The notes beneath the pieces were generated by a model, which saw nothing but the letters and a program-made list of their open reading frames with translations, searched no databases and was not told the origin of the DNA. DNA of 64,000 bases from Bosea sp. F3-2 (GTDB lineage: Bacteria > Pseudomonadota > Alphaproteobacteria > Rhizobiales > Beijerinckiaceae), in contig NZ_CP042331.1 in NCBI RefSeq assembly GCF_008253865.1, forward strand, positions 62,001 through 126,000. The letters are read 5' to 3'. The translations under genes were made by a program, and so were the position numbers. The first letter of the stretch is position 1. Each line of letters begins with the position of its first letter. Below are positions 25,647 to 33,544 of the stretch, in pieces.

Positions 25647-26339
25647 GTGGATCTCTCGGTCCTTGCGACGCTCAATTCCGAGCGGGAGGCACGCCGCGCG
25701 ACCGTGCTCGTCACCGATATCGCCAGCGGTGCGCAGCGGCTCGTCAAGCAGGCCGCGATTGCCGGCGACCCGCTGGCCGAGCCGCTGGAGCGGCAGCTGC
25801 GCATGGGCAAGAGCGGCATGATCGAGGTCGAGGGCGTTCAGTACTTTCTGACCGTGCAGGCCCCGCATCCGCGGATCGTGGTGACAGGGGCGGTTCATAT
25901 CTCGCAGGCGATGGCGCCGATGGCGAAGACACTCGATCTCGACCTCGTCATCATCGACCCCCGCACCGCCTTCGCGACACCCGAGCGCTTTCCGGAGAGC
26001 GAATTGCTGGCGGAATGGCCGGACGAGGCGATCGGCCGGATCGGCCTCGACAGCTACACCGCCTTCGTCGCCCTGACCCATGATCCGAAGATCGATGATC
26101 CCGGCCTGGAAGCGGCGCTGCGATCGGACTGCTTCTATGTCGGCGCGCTCGGCAGCCGGAAGACCCATGGCAGGCGCGTCGAACGCCTGACCGCGGCCGG
26201 CTTCGATGCTGCCACGATCGAACGCATTCACGCGCCGATCGGGCTCGATATCGGCGCGGTTTCGCCGGCGGAGATCGCGCTCGCAATCCTGGCCGAGATT
26301 GTCTCGACCTTGCGCGGCCCGCGCCGCAAGCCGGCCTGA
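25647..26339 (+). CDS. XdhC-family protein, Rossmann C-terminal domain (CoxF-like)
   Basis: A 230-aa protein carrying the XdhC C-terminal Rossmann domain (PRIVVTGAVHISQAMAPMAK, LVIIDPRTAFATPERF, and the DCFYVGALGSRKTH motif), with a short N-terminal strand region. It complements the 107-aa N-domain protein at 24688. The start is GTG 25647, four bases after the LysE stop. XdhC proteins prepare molybdenum cofactor for insertion, here presumably for CoxL. It is followed 12 bases later by the molybdopterin-binding/nucleotidyltransferase gene, completing the maturation set. Confidence 0.91.
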   Translation: MDLSVLATLNSEREARRATVLVTDIASGAQRLVKQAAIAGDPLAEPLERQLRMGKSGMIEVEGVQYFLTVQAPHPRIVVTGAVHISQAMAPMAKTLDLDLVIIDPRTAFATPERFPESELLAEWPDEAIGRIGLDSYTAFVALTHDPKIDDPGLEAALRSDCFYVGALGSRKTHGRRVERLTAAGFDAATIERIHAPIGLDIGAVSPAEIALAILAEIVSTLRGPRRKPA

Positions 26340-26351
26340 GAGGCGCAGCAG

Positions 26352-27953
26352 ATGAGATTCGGGCCCGTCACCATCGCCGAGGCTGTCGGCTGCATCGCGG
26401 CGCATACGATTCGCGCCGGCGGAGCGACCGTGAAGAAGGGCGCCACGATCACGGCGGAGCTGGCGGCAAGGCTCCGCGAAGCCGGCGTCCAGGAGATCGT
26501 CGCGGTCCGGCTGGAGCCCGGCGATATCGGCGAGAACGCCGCCGCCGAGCGCCTGGCTGAACAGATGACCGGCGAGGCCATCACAGCCGAGGCGCCCTTC
26601 ACGGGCCGGGTCAACATGTTCGCGACCACGGCCGGCGTTCTCAAGATCGATGTGGCCGCCATCGATGCGTTCAATGCGGTGGATGAGGCGATTACGGTCG
26701 CGACTCTGCCGGCCCTCAAGGCGGTCGTGGCGGGCGAGCTCGTCGCGACGGTGAAGATCATTCCCTATGCGGTTGCCGAGACGCAGGTGCAGGAGGCGCT
26801 GGCGGCGCTCGGGGCCGGGCCGGCCATCGCGGTCGCACCCTATCGTCCAGCGCGCGTGGCGGTGATCTCGACCCTGCTGCCGGGCCTCAAGCCGAGCGTC
26901 GTCGACAAGACCCTGCGGATCATGGAGGAGCGTCTGGCGCCGGCACAGGCCACGCTGGCGGCAGACAAGCGCGTTCCGCATGAGCCGCAGCCGCTCGCCG
27001 CGGCGATTGCCGAGCAGGCGAAGGGGAATGCCGACATCATCGTGGTGTTTGGCGCCTCGGCGATCACCGACCGACGCGACGTCATCCCGCAGGCGCTGGT
27101 GGAGGCCGGCGGCGAGGTCGAGCATCTCGGCATGCCGGTCGATCCCGGCAATCTGTTGATGCTCGGCAGGCTCGAAGGCAAGCCGGTGATCGGGGCGCCG
27201 GGCTGCGCCCGCTCGCCGAAGGAAAACAGCTTCGACTGGGTGCTGCAGCGCAGCCTCGCCGGCATTCGGGTCGGACGCTCGGACGTCCAGCGCATGGGCG
27301 TCGGCGGGTTGCTGATGGAGATCGTCTCGCGGCCGCAACCGCGCGCGCCCGGGCATGGTGAGGCCGGCTCGGTTGCTGGAATCGTCCTCGCTGCCGGGCA
27401 GTCGACGCGCATGGGCGCGCGCAACAAGCTGCTTCAGCCGCTGCGTGGCAAGCCGATCCTGCGCCACGCCGTGGAGGCGCAGCTCGAAGCTGGCCTGTCA
27501 CCGGTCTTCGTCGTCACCGGTCACGAGCAGGATGCTGTCGCGGCTGCCCTTGCGGATTTGCCTGTCCGGATCGTGCACAATCCCGATTATGCCTCTGGCC
27601 TGGCGAGTTCCTTGAAGACCGGGATCGCCGCCCTGCCTGTCGAGGTCCGGGGCGCGGTGGTTTCGCTCGGCGACATGCCGAACGTGACCCCGAATGTGAT
27701 CGAGCGGCTGACCGAGGCGCATGGGGCGCGGCCGGAGGCGCTCGCCGTGGTGCCCACGCTGTTCGGGCAGCGGGGCAACCCCGTGCTGCTGGCACGAGAA
27801 GTCTTTCCGGCGGTGTCGTTGCTCACGGGCGATCGCGGTGCGAGGCGGCTGCTCGACGAGGCCGGCGAGCGGGTGGTCGAGGTCGCGTTCGAAGACCCGG
27901 CGATCGCGATCGACGTCGATACGCCGGAGGCCTTGCGGGCGTTGCAGGGCTGA
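26352..27953 (+). CDS. Molybdopterin-binding / MocA-like nucleotidyltransferase fusion
   Basis: A 533-aa two-domain protein. The N-terminal ~335 residues are a molybdopterin-binding domain of the MoeA/MogA type (VFGASAITDRRDVIPQALVE, MPVDPGNLLMLGRL, IGAPGCARSPKENSFDWVL). The C-terminal ~190 residues form a MobA/MocA-like nucleotidyltransferase with the signature GIVLAAGQSTRMG near residue 343, followed by KLLQPLRGKPIL. MocA adds CMP to molybdopterin, making the MCD cofactor that CoxL enzymes require. The fusion should capture cofactor and convert it. Last gene of the CODH-like maturation set. Confidence 0.9.
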   Translation: MRFGPVTIAEAVGCIAAHTIRAGGATVKKGATITAELAARLREAGVQEIVAVRLEPGDIGENAAAERLAEQMTGEAITAEAPFTGRVNMFATTAGVLKIDVAAIDAFNAVDEAITVATLPALKAVVAGELVATVKIIPYAVAETQVQEALAALGAGPAIAVAPYRPARVAVISTLLPGLKPSVVDKTLRIMEERLAPAQATLAADKRVPHEPQPLAAAIAEQAKGNADIIVVFGASAITDRRDVIPQALVEAGGEVEHLGMPVDPGNLLMLGRLEGKPVIGAPGCARSPKENSFDWVLQRSLAGIRVGRSDVQRMGVGGLLMEIVSRPQPRAPGHGEAGSVAGIVLAAGQSTRMGARNKLLQPLRGKPILRHAVEAQLEAGLSPVFVVTGHEQDAVAAALADLPVRIVHNPDYASGLASSLKTGIAALPVEVRGAVVSLGDMPNVTPNVIERLTEAHGARPEALAVVPTLFGQRGNPVLLAREVFPAVSLLTGDRGARRLLDEAGERVVEVAFEDPAIAIDVDTPEALRALQG

Positions 27954-27957
27954 GCCC

Positions 27958-28306
27958 AGAGCATTTTTCGATCAGGCTGAACCGTCATTGCGAGCGCAGC
28001 GAAGCAATCCAGGGGGACTGGGTTGAACGTTTCACCCAGTCCCCCTGGATTGCTTCGTCGCTTCGCTCCTCGCAATGACGGCTTCTGCGATCCAACCTGA
28101 TCGGAAAACGCTCAGGAGCCTGCTGCGTTTTCACGGAAATGGGGGTCATCCCGGGCTTGACCCGGGATCCATGCCTGAACCTTGATCGGAAACGCTCCGG
28201 CATGGATTCCGGGTCTCCCGGAGCCTGCCATCGGGCCGACCGGAGGTCGGACCCGGTGGGTCGCTCGGGATGACGGCGTGTTTCCGCGTAAAATCAGCAG
28301 CCTCTA
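27958..28306. repeat. Composite palindromic repeat, first copy
   Basis: A 349-bp mosaic: AGAGCATTTTT end, family 3 palindrome (27983-28081), then a GGGATCCATGCC/GGCATGGATTCC unit, ending in GCGTAAAATCAGCAG and CTCTAG. The same modules in the same order occur at 41577-41912. Its final CTCTAG supplies the TAG stop codon of the bcsS gene on the minus strand. It fills the gap between the Mo-cofactor fusion gene and bcsS. Confidence 0.88.
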
Positions 28307-29035
28307 GCCCAACCAGTGCAGCCCAAGCGTGCCGTAGGCCTCCGATGGTTGGTCGCTGGTTCTCTGCCAGCCGCCGGACAGGCGCCATTCCAGACCGAGG
28401 AAGCGCAGGCCCGTGAGGTGAAGTCCGAGCCGCAGCTTGCGGTAGTTGCGCTCGCGGTAGGCCTCGACCTCAGGGCCGACATAGAACCCCATCGGCATTT
28501 GCCAGCCGGGTGCGACGCGCCCCCAGAGCCGATGATCGACCGAGGAAACATAGGCGTTGGCCTGCAGCATCATGCGATCGGCAGGCACGGCCCAGAGATC
28601 GGCCTGGAGCCGCGCGCCGTAGCGCTTCGTGATCATCGATGGGCCGAAGGTTTCGATGCGCTGCTCGCTTTCGAAGTCGGAGCCGGCATAAAGCGCGAGG
28701 AAGCTGTCGCCGACGCGCCATTCATAGCCCAGCATCGCCTGTGACTCGGCCTTGTAGGTAGTGCCATGCGGTGGCTGGCGCCGCGTCTGCTCCTGTGAGC
28801 CTCCGGCCTTGAGGAACAGCCGGAAGCCGCTTTCGGCGAGCCCGCTGCCGAGCGCCCGTTTCATGCCGACCGATACGAAGGTCTTCGTCGGCCCTGCCTC
28901 CAGCGAGCTGAATATCACCATCGAGATGGGCGAACGCTCGTCGGATTCCTCCTCGGCACGGGGCAGATCAAGCGGAGCGGCTGTCGCGAAAAGCGCCAGC
29001 CCGGTCAGTTTGGCCTTGCTCCAGCCATACGCCAC
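28304..29035 (-). CDS. bcsS: Cellulose biosynthesis protein BcsS
   Basis: A 243-aa protein resembling BcsS, an outer-membrane-type protein of alphaproteobacterial cellulose systems. Residues 1 to about 28 look like a signal sequence (LTGLALFATAAPLDLPRA). The rest is rich in alternating strands (GFRLFLKAGGSQ, AMLGYEWRVGDSFLALYAGSD, LRLGLHLTGLRFLGLEWRLSGG) that suggest a beta-barrel. The start is GTG 29035. No other bcs genes are visible nearby, so it is an orphan. The ExoD and GGDEF-EAL genes to its right fit a surface-polysaccharide theme. The stop codon lies in a repeat. Confidence 0.8.
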   Translation of the reverse strand: MAYGWSKAKLTGLALFATAAPLDLPRAEEESDERSPISMVIFSSLEAGPTKTFVSVGMKRALGSGLAESGFRLFLKAGGSQEQTRRQPPHGTTYKAESQAMLGYEWRVGDSFLALYAGSDFESEQRIETFGPSMITKRYGARLQADLWAVPADRMMLQANAYVSSVDHRLWGRVAPGWQMPMGFYVGPEVEAYRERNYRKLRLGLHLTGLRFLGLEWRLSGGWQRTSDQPSEAYGTLGLHWLG

Positions 29036-29194
29036 GCACGCCCCCCAACACCGTCCTCTCGCGGGTGCCAGCCCACGATATCTATTGGGATTGCAGCAGT
29101 TTGGCAGTAGGATTGCAAGCTTTTGTTAACCAACCGGGAGCAGCCTCGACGTATCCGGCAAAGCTTTCATTCCGTATCGGGAGAGGAGGTGGCG

Positions 29195-29464
29195 ATGGTC
29201 TCGGCAGATTTCATCAAGCAGCTGGAAGGCTACGGGCTGACAACGGCGACGATCCTCTACCGGATGCCGGATCATCTCAGCGTCCTGCAGACCTATATCT
29301 GGCAGCAATACGACGTGGCACCGCGCTTTCCGGTGCTCCAGGATTTCCTCGCCTTCTGGCGGCGCGAGCTCGATGGACCGCTGCACTCGGTCACCATCGC
29401 GCATTCGCGCCTGATCCGGCCGGCCGAAATCCGCAGCCTGAATGGTGTGCTGACGCTGCATTGA
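29195..29464 (+). CDS. usg: Usg-family protein
   Basis: An 89-aa protein of the Usg family (MVSADFIKQLEGYGLTTATI, YRMPDHLSVLQTYIWQQYD, AHSRLIRPAEIRSLNGVLTL). It is a short conserved protein of alphaproteobacteria without a known activity; the family is sometimes found near tryptophan synthase genes, hence the name. The start at 29195 follows a GAGAGGAGG site; a longer open frame upstream lacks homology. Divergent from bcsS, 159 bases apart. A palindromic repeat begins 12 bases after its stop. Confidence 0.88.
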   Translation: MVSADFIKQLEGYGLTTATILYRMPDHLSVLQTYIWQQYDVAPRFPVLQDFLAFWRRELDGPLHSVTIAHSRLIRPAEIRSLNGVLTLH

Positions 29465-29475
29465 GCAGGCCGCCC

Positions 29476-29579
29476 CTAGATCGCCGCGCGTCCTATCGGA
29501 CGCGAAGTGGTGATCTATCCCTTTGTTTGAGCATCGGATTTCTCCGAAAAGTGGATTCCACTTTTCGGTCCGATGCTAT
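29476..29579 (+). repeat. Dispersed palindromic repeat, family 1 copy B
   Basis: It starts CTAGATCGCCGCGCG and ends TCCGATGCTAT, with the inner palindrome CGAAAAGTGG/CCACTTTTCG. It is the same unit and orientation as 6386-6490 and begins 12 bases after the usg stop codon. Confidence 0.9.
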
Positions 29580-29620
29580 GGGTGGCCCTGAGCGCCCGGC
29601 ATTGAACGCCTGCGCGGGGC

Positions 29621-30286
29621 GTGCTTGTTGGGCGGCGGCCGGCCGTGCTAGGCGGGCGCTTCCGCTCCGGTACGGCCTTTGTTCCCTTGTCATCTTCCCT
29701 GCGCACCTCCGGACTTCTGACGGCGCTCGCCGGACTGCCCGGGGAACGGATCGCGGTCGGTACGATCGTCGCCGCGCTTCAGGACCGGGCCTATGCCCTG
29801 CTCGTCGTGCTGCTCGGCCTGCCGAACTGCCTGCCGATGCCGCCGCCGATCCCGCTGGTCTGCGGCCTGGTCCTCGCCTTCATCGCCCTGCAGATGCTGA
29901 TGGGCCGGCGGATGCCGTGGCTGCCGAAGGCGCTGCTCTCCCGCAGCATTGGCAAGCCCGAGCTCAATCGCGCCGTCGAGCGGGCGCTGCCAGCCCTGGT
30001 CCGGCTCGAACGCTTCTCCAAGCCGCGCCTGACGATGCTGGGCAGTCCCTACGCCGTCCCGGTGCTGGGGCTGCTGATGCTGGTCCTGGCGCTGGGCCTG
30101 ATCGTCGCCGCCCCCCTCATCGGCCAGATTCCGCTCGGCCTCGCCGTCTGCCTGGTCGGGCTCGGCCTGGTCGAGCGCGACGGGGTGCTGATCATCATCG
30201 GTGCGGTGTTTGGCGCGGCGGGGCTGCTGCTCAGCGCCGGCTTCGCCTACGCGATCTTCAGCGGCATCCACGAACTGCTGTTCTAG
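29621..30286 (+). CDS. ExoD-family exopolysaccharide synthesis protein
   Basis: An ExoD-type membrane protein (221 aa from GTG 29621). The core (LLTALAGLPGERIAVGTIVA, RAYALLVVLLGLPNCLPMPP, then GLVLAFIALQMLMGRRMPWL) matches the ExoD family, with three further hydrophobic segments after residue 145. ExoD was first linked to exopolysaccharide and alkaline tolerance in rhizobia; its activity is unknown. The start is uncertain: a TTG at 29690 would give 198 aa beginning just before the conserved part. A family 1 repeat lies upstream and a family 2 repeat directly downstream. Confidence 0.85.
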   Translation: MLVGRRPAVLGGRFRSGTAFVPLSSSLRTSGLLTALAGLPGERIAVGTIVAALQDRAYALLVVLLGLPNCLPMPPPIPLVCGLVLAFIALQMLMGRRMPWLPKALLSRSIGKPELNRAVERALPALVRLERFSKPRLTMLGSPYAVPVLGLLMLVLALGLIVAAPLIGQIPLGLAVCLVGLGLVERDGVLIIIGAVFGAAGLLLSAGFAYAIFSGIHELLF

Positions 30287-30289
30287 GCC

Positions 30290-30347
30290 TTTGTTTTATC
30301 GCATTTTCTTCACGCGAACCGGTGTCCACTTCGCTCGAAAATGCTCT
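30290..30347 (+). repeat. Dispersed palindromic repeat, family 2 copy A (partial)
   Basis: Contains TTGTTTTATCGCATTTTC, CGCGAACCGGTGTCC and ends CGAAAATGCTCTG. It matches the right part of the fuller copies at 50306-50411 and 54948-55052. It lies between the ExoD gene and the GGDEF-EAL gene. Confidence 0.88.
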
Positions 30348-30358
30348 GAAGACGGATT

Positions 30359-32584
30359 TCAGGCGGCGATGAGGACTTCAGCAAAAGGGTTGTCGAGACC
30401 CAGCAGCCGGTCGATCTCATGGGCCGGCACGGCCTTCGAGAACAGGAAGCCCTGAAGCTCGTGGCAGCCGATCGCCTGCAGGAAGCGATGCTGCTCGGCC
30501 GTTTCGACGCCTTCGGCGCAGACGCGCAGGCCAAGCGCCCGGCCGAGATGCGCCATGGAGTGAACCAGAATCGCAGATTCGCCGGTCGCTTCCATGTATT
30601 CGAGGAAGGAGCGGTCGATCTTGATCTTGTCGAAGGCGAAGCGCCGCAGATAGATCAGGCTCGAATAGCCGGTGCCGAAATCGTCGAGTGCCAGGCCGAC
30701 GCCATGAGCGCGGATATCCATCATCGCGGTCTCTGCCGCATCGGCATCCTCGATCAGCACGCCTTCGGTGAGCTCGAGCTCCAGCTGCGCCGGATCGAAA
30801 TCAGTCTCCTCGATGATGCGGATGACGTTGGCGACAAAGTCCTTGTGGCGGAACTGGATCGGCGAGACGTTGACGGCGAGCCGGACACCCGACCAGCGCC
30901 GGGCTTCGATGCAGGCGCGTCGCAGCACCCATTCGCTCAATGGCATGATCAGGCCACGCTCCTCGGCGATGGCGATGAAGTCCGATGGCGGGATCATGCC
31001 GTGCACCGGGTGCGGCCAGCGCACCAGCGCCTCGACGCCGACGACGGTGGAGCCGTCGACCGAAACCTGCGGCTGATAGTGCAGCGTCAGCTCGTCGTTC
31101 TCGATGGCGCGACGCAGATCGTCCTCGACCATCCGCTTGAGCTGGAGCGACCGGTTCATCTGCGTTTCGAAGAAGGCGAAACGATTCCGGCCGCTGTTCT
31201 TGGACTGGTAGAGCGCCGTATCCGCGAGCCTCAGCAGCATCTCGCGATCCTTGCCGTCGCGCGGGGCCATCGCGATACCGATCGAGCAGCCGATGGTGAC
31301 CTCGATGCCCATGACGATGAAGGGCTCGGTGAGGCGCGCAAGGATGCGTTCCGCCAGCGCGGTGCAACCGGCGGGCGTCGCCTGCGTCTGGATGATGCCG
31401 AACTCGTCGCCCCCGATGCGCGCGACGGTGCCTCCGGCCTGCGTGGCGCTGACGAGCCGCGCGGCGACCTGCCTGATCAACTCGTCGCCCGCCGTATGGC
31501 CATAGGTGTCGTTGACCGCCTTGAAGCGATCGAGGTCGATCAGCATCACGGCAAGGCCTTGGCCATCCCGCTGCAGATCGGCGAGGGTCTGGTCGAGAGT
31601 CAGGTCGAAGCTGCGCCGGTTCGGCAGGAGCGAGAGCTCGTCCTGGCCGGCGAGGCGCTGGATCTGGCGCTCGCGCAACTCGATCTGCCCGGCGGCCGCG
31701 CGCAGACGCTGGACCACGAAAATGAAGATCGCCGAGAACAGCAGGGCCACCGCAATCAGGGCCCAGAGGAACCGATGCAGCATGACGTCGCCGGGGCGCG
31801 CCGGCGTCCAGCTCAGCCAACCGGAGGCCGTGCCGTCAGGGCCGCGCAATGCCAGCCCGTTGAGCCTGTCGCCCGGCTGCGCGGAGACCAGGCGGATATC
31901 GGCAACGCGATAGCGGTCGGACAGCTCCGCCAGCAGGCTTGTCGATATGTGCCGATACGCAATCAGGAAGAGCGTTTCAGGCATGCTCGCGGCGCTGAAC
32001 GGCACGACGCGTGAGAGGTCGACAACCGTCAGCATCAGGGTTTCATCCCCGTCCCGGACGATGGTCGAGCGCGTGGTTCCGAACTGCGGGAGGAGCTCCT
32101 CGCCGACGGCAACGGAAACCGGAAACTCCTTGGCGCCGCGCAGGAACGCCTCGAGGTGGCGCAATCCCTCCGCGCCGGATCGGACCAACTGCGTGTCCGT
32201 CTCGGTGCCGGCCAGCACGATGCCGCGCGCGGATGCAATATAGGCCCCGTCGAAATCGACGAGCTGGCCGCGCAGGCGTTTGAAGGCCGCTTGAAGAGCG
32301 ACCTTCGGATCGTCCTCCTGCAAGGCATCCGGCAGCTCGCCGGTCGCAGTCAGGCTCTGCAGGCGCAGCTCATTGAGCCTGATCTGGGCATTGAAGGCGG
32401 TCTCAACCCGTTCGGCCTGGCGTTGCGCCTCGAGACGATTGGCCTCACGCGTGATGGCGATGACGACGCCGATGCCGGCGGCCATCAGGAGCAGGAACGC
32501 GCAGCCGAGCGTCACCACCGTGCTCGCGAACATACGAGCGGAGGACCCCGCATTCGTCATCTTCGCGGCAAACGGTTGCAGCAT
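30359..32584 (-). CDS. Membrane-bound GGDEF-EAL protein (cyclic-di-GMP turnover)
   Basis: A 741-aa sensor enzyme of c-di-GMP metabolism. Two membrane helices (about residues 23-48, VVTLGCAFLLLMAAGIGVVI, and about 268-290, FLWALIAVALLFSAIFIFVV) bracket a roughly 220-residue periplasmic sensor domain of no recognised type. The cytosolic GGDEF domain has an intact RIGGDEF near residue 391 but no RxxD inhibitory site five residues upstream. The EAL domain starts with EALVRW near 516 and retains NVSPIQF, ELTEGVLIED, LDDFGTGYSSL and KIDRSFL. Both activities look possible. It lies downstream of the Anbu operon, 72 bases away. Confidence 0.93.
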   Translation of the reverse strand: MLQPFAAKMTNAGSSARMFASTVVTLGCAFLLLMAAGIGVVIAITREANRLEAQRQAERVETAFNAQIRLNELRLQSLTATGELPDALQEDDPKVALQAAFKRLRGQLVDFDGAYIASARGIVLAGTETDTQLVRSGAEGLRHLEAFLRGAKEFPVSVAVGEELLPQFGTTRSTIVRDGDETLMLTVVDLSRVVPFSAASMPETLFLIAYRHISTSLLAELSDRYRVADIRLVSAQPGDRLNGLALRGPDGTASGWLSWTPARPGDVMLHRFLWALIAVALLFSAIFIFVVQRLRAAAGQIELRERQIQRLAGQDELSLLPNRRSFDLTLDQTLADLQRDGQGLAVMLIDLDRFKAVNDTYGHTAGDELIRQVAARLVSATQAGGTVARIGGDEFGIIQTQATPAGCTALAERILARLTEPFIVMGIEVTIGCSIGIAMAPRDGKDREMLLRLADTALYQSKNSGRNRFAFFETQMNRSLQLKRMVEDDLRRAIENDELTLHYQPQVSVDGSTVVGVEALVRWPHPVHGMIPPSDFIAIAEERGLIMPLSEWVLRRACIEARRWSGVRLAVNVSPIQFRHKDFVANVIRIIEETDFDPAQLELELTEGVLIEDADAAETAMMDIRAHGVGLALDDFGTGYSSLIYLRRFAFDKIKIDRSFLEYMEATGESAILVHSMAHLGRALGLRVCAEGVETAEQHRFLQAIGCHELQGFLFSKAVPAHEIDRLLGLDNPFAEVLIAA

Positions 32585-32656
32585 TCGTTATCCAAGGCAG
32601 GTCGTTCCGACGACTTAAAGCTCGAATTATTGATATCCCGTTGCCGTTTGACGGCA

Positions 32657-33406
32657 TCAGGAGTCGGAGGGGGCGTAAGGCGGGCGGGGGATCGCCATAT
32701 GGGCCGCGCGCAAAGCGGCGGACCAGCGCTCGCGCAGGTCGTGGAAATAGGGCTCTCCAGCCTCGATCCGCCGGTTGAGTTCGAGATCGTCGGCATCACG
32801 CCGCATGACGATGAGGTCGATCGGCAAGCCAACGCCGAGATTGGAGCGCATCGTCGAATCCATCGAGATCAGCCCGACCTTGAGGGCGTCGTAGAGATGC
32901 GTCTTGAAGGTCACCGCGCGATCGAGAATCGGCTTGCCGTATTTGTGCTCGCCGATCTGGAGGAAGGGTGCGTCCATGCCGCATTCGATGAAGTTGCCGG
33001 CGCCGTAGACCATGAAGAGCCGCATCGGCTGGCCCTTGATCTGGCCGCCGAACAGCATCGAGATGTCGAACTTGACCCGTGCTTCCTCCAGGGCCGTGCC
33101 GTCGATCTCGCGGACATGCCGGATGCAGCGGCCGACCAGTTGGGCGGCGCGGAACATCGAGCTCGCGTTATGCAAGGTGTCGATCTCCCCGGTCTCGGGG
33201 TTGGGCAGGCCTTCTTGCAGGAAACTGACCACGGACTGGGTGATCGAGAGGTTGCCGGCGGTCATCAGACCGAAGTTCCGGTCGCCCGGCCACGAGAAGA
33301 CATGGAGCTTGCGGAAGGTCGAGATGTCGTCGAGCCCGGCATTGGTGCGGGTATCGGCGATCATGACGAGGCCATCCTGCACGAGGATTCCAGCGCAGTA
33401 GGTCAC
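32657..33406 (-). CDS. anbu: Anbu-type proteasome-like peptidase
   Basis: A 249-aa Ntn-hydrolase of the Anbu family, distant relatives of proteasome beta subunits that form helical ring-like assemblies. The N-terminus MTYCAGILVQDGLVMIADTR exposes Thr2 as the nucleophile after Met removal, and D18 and K33 (FRKL) match the proteasome Asp17/Lys33 positions. A GTG start at 33406 is preceded by AAGGA. It ends the four-gene cluster ATP-grasp, alpha-E, transglutaminase-like, Anbu. The biochemical target of Anbu is not established. A family 1 repeat separates it from the transglutaminase gene. Confidence 0.92.
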   Translation of the reverse strand: MTYCAGILVQDGLVMIADTRTNAGLDDISTFRKLHVFSWPGDRNFGLMTAGNLSITQSVVSFLQEGLPNPETGEIDTLHNASSMFRAAQLVGRCIRHVREIDGTALEEARVKFDISMLFGGQIKGQPMRLFMVYGAGNFIECGMDAPFLQIGEHKYGKPILDRAVTFKTHLYDALKVGLISMDSTMRSNLGVGLPIDLIVMRRDADDLELNRRIEAGEPYFHDLRERWSAALRAAHMAIPRPPYAPSDS

Positions 33407-33438
33407 GGGGCTTGTCCTTGCATCTGCGGCATTCCCAG

Positions 33439-33536
33439 AGCATCGGACCGAAAAGTGGAACCCGCTTTTCGGAGAAATCCGATGCTAAAATAATGAGCTA
33501 GATCGCATGCGTCCGGTAGGGCGCACGGCGATCTAG
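33439..33536 (-). repeat. Dispersed palindromic repeat, family 1 copy C (inverted)
   Basis: The inverted copy starts AGCATCGGACCGAAAAGTGG and ends GCGATCTAG. The inner palindrome carries paired changes (GAAAAGTGGAACCCGCTTTTC) that mostly keep its fold. It lies inside the Anbu operon, 9 bases after the transglutaminase stop and 33 bases before the anbu start. Confidence 0.88.
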
Positions 33537-33544
33537 GGGCGCGA

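Noticed and set aside
25512..27467. 651-residue minus-strand frame opposite the XdhC C-domain and Mo-cofactor fusion genes
   Set aside because: The composition is typical of an antisense shadow, while both plus-strand genes have clear family motifs.
33438..33540. Recurrent short peptides (STFRSDA..., FFTRTGVHFA...) shared by several frames
   Set aside because: They are translations of the palindromic repeats, not protein families.
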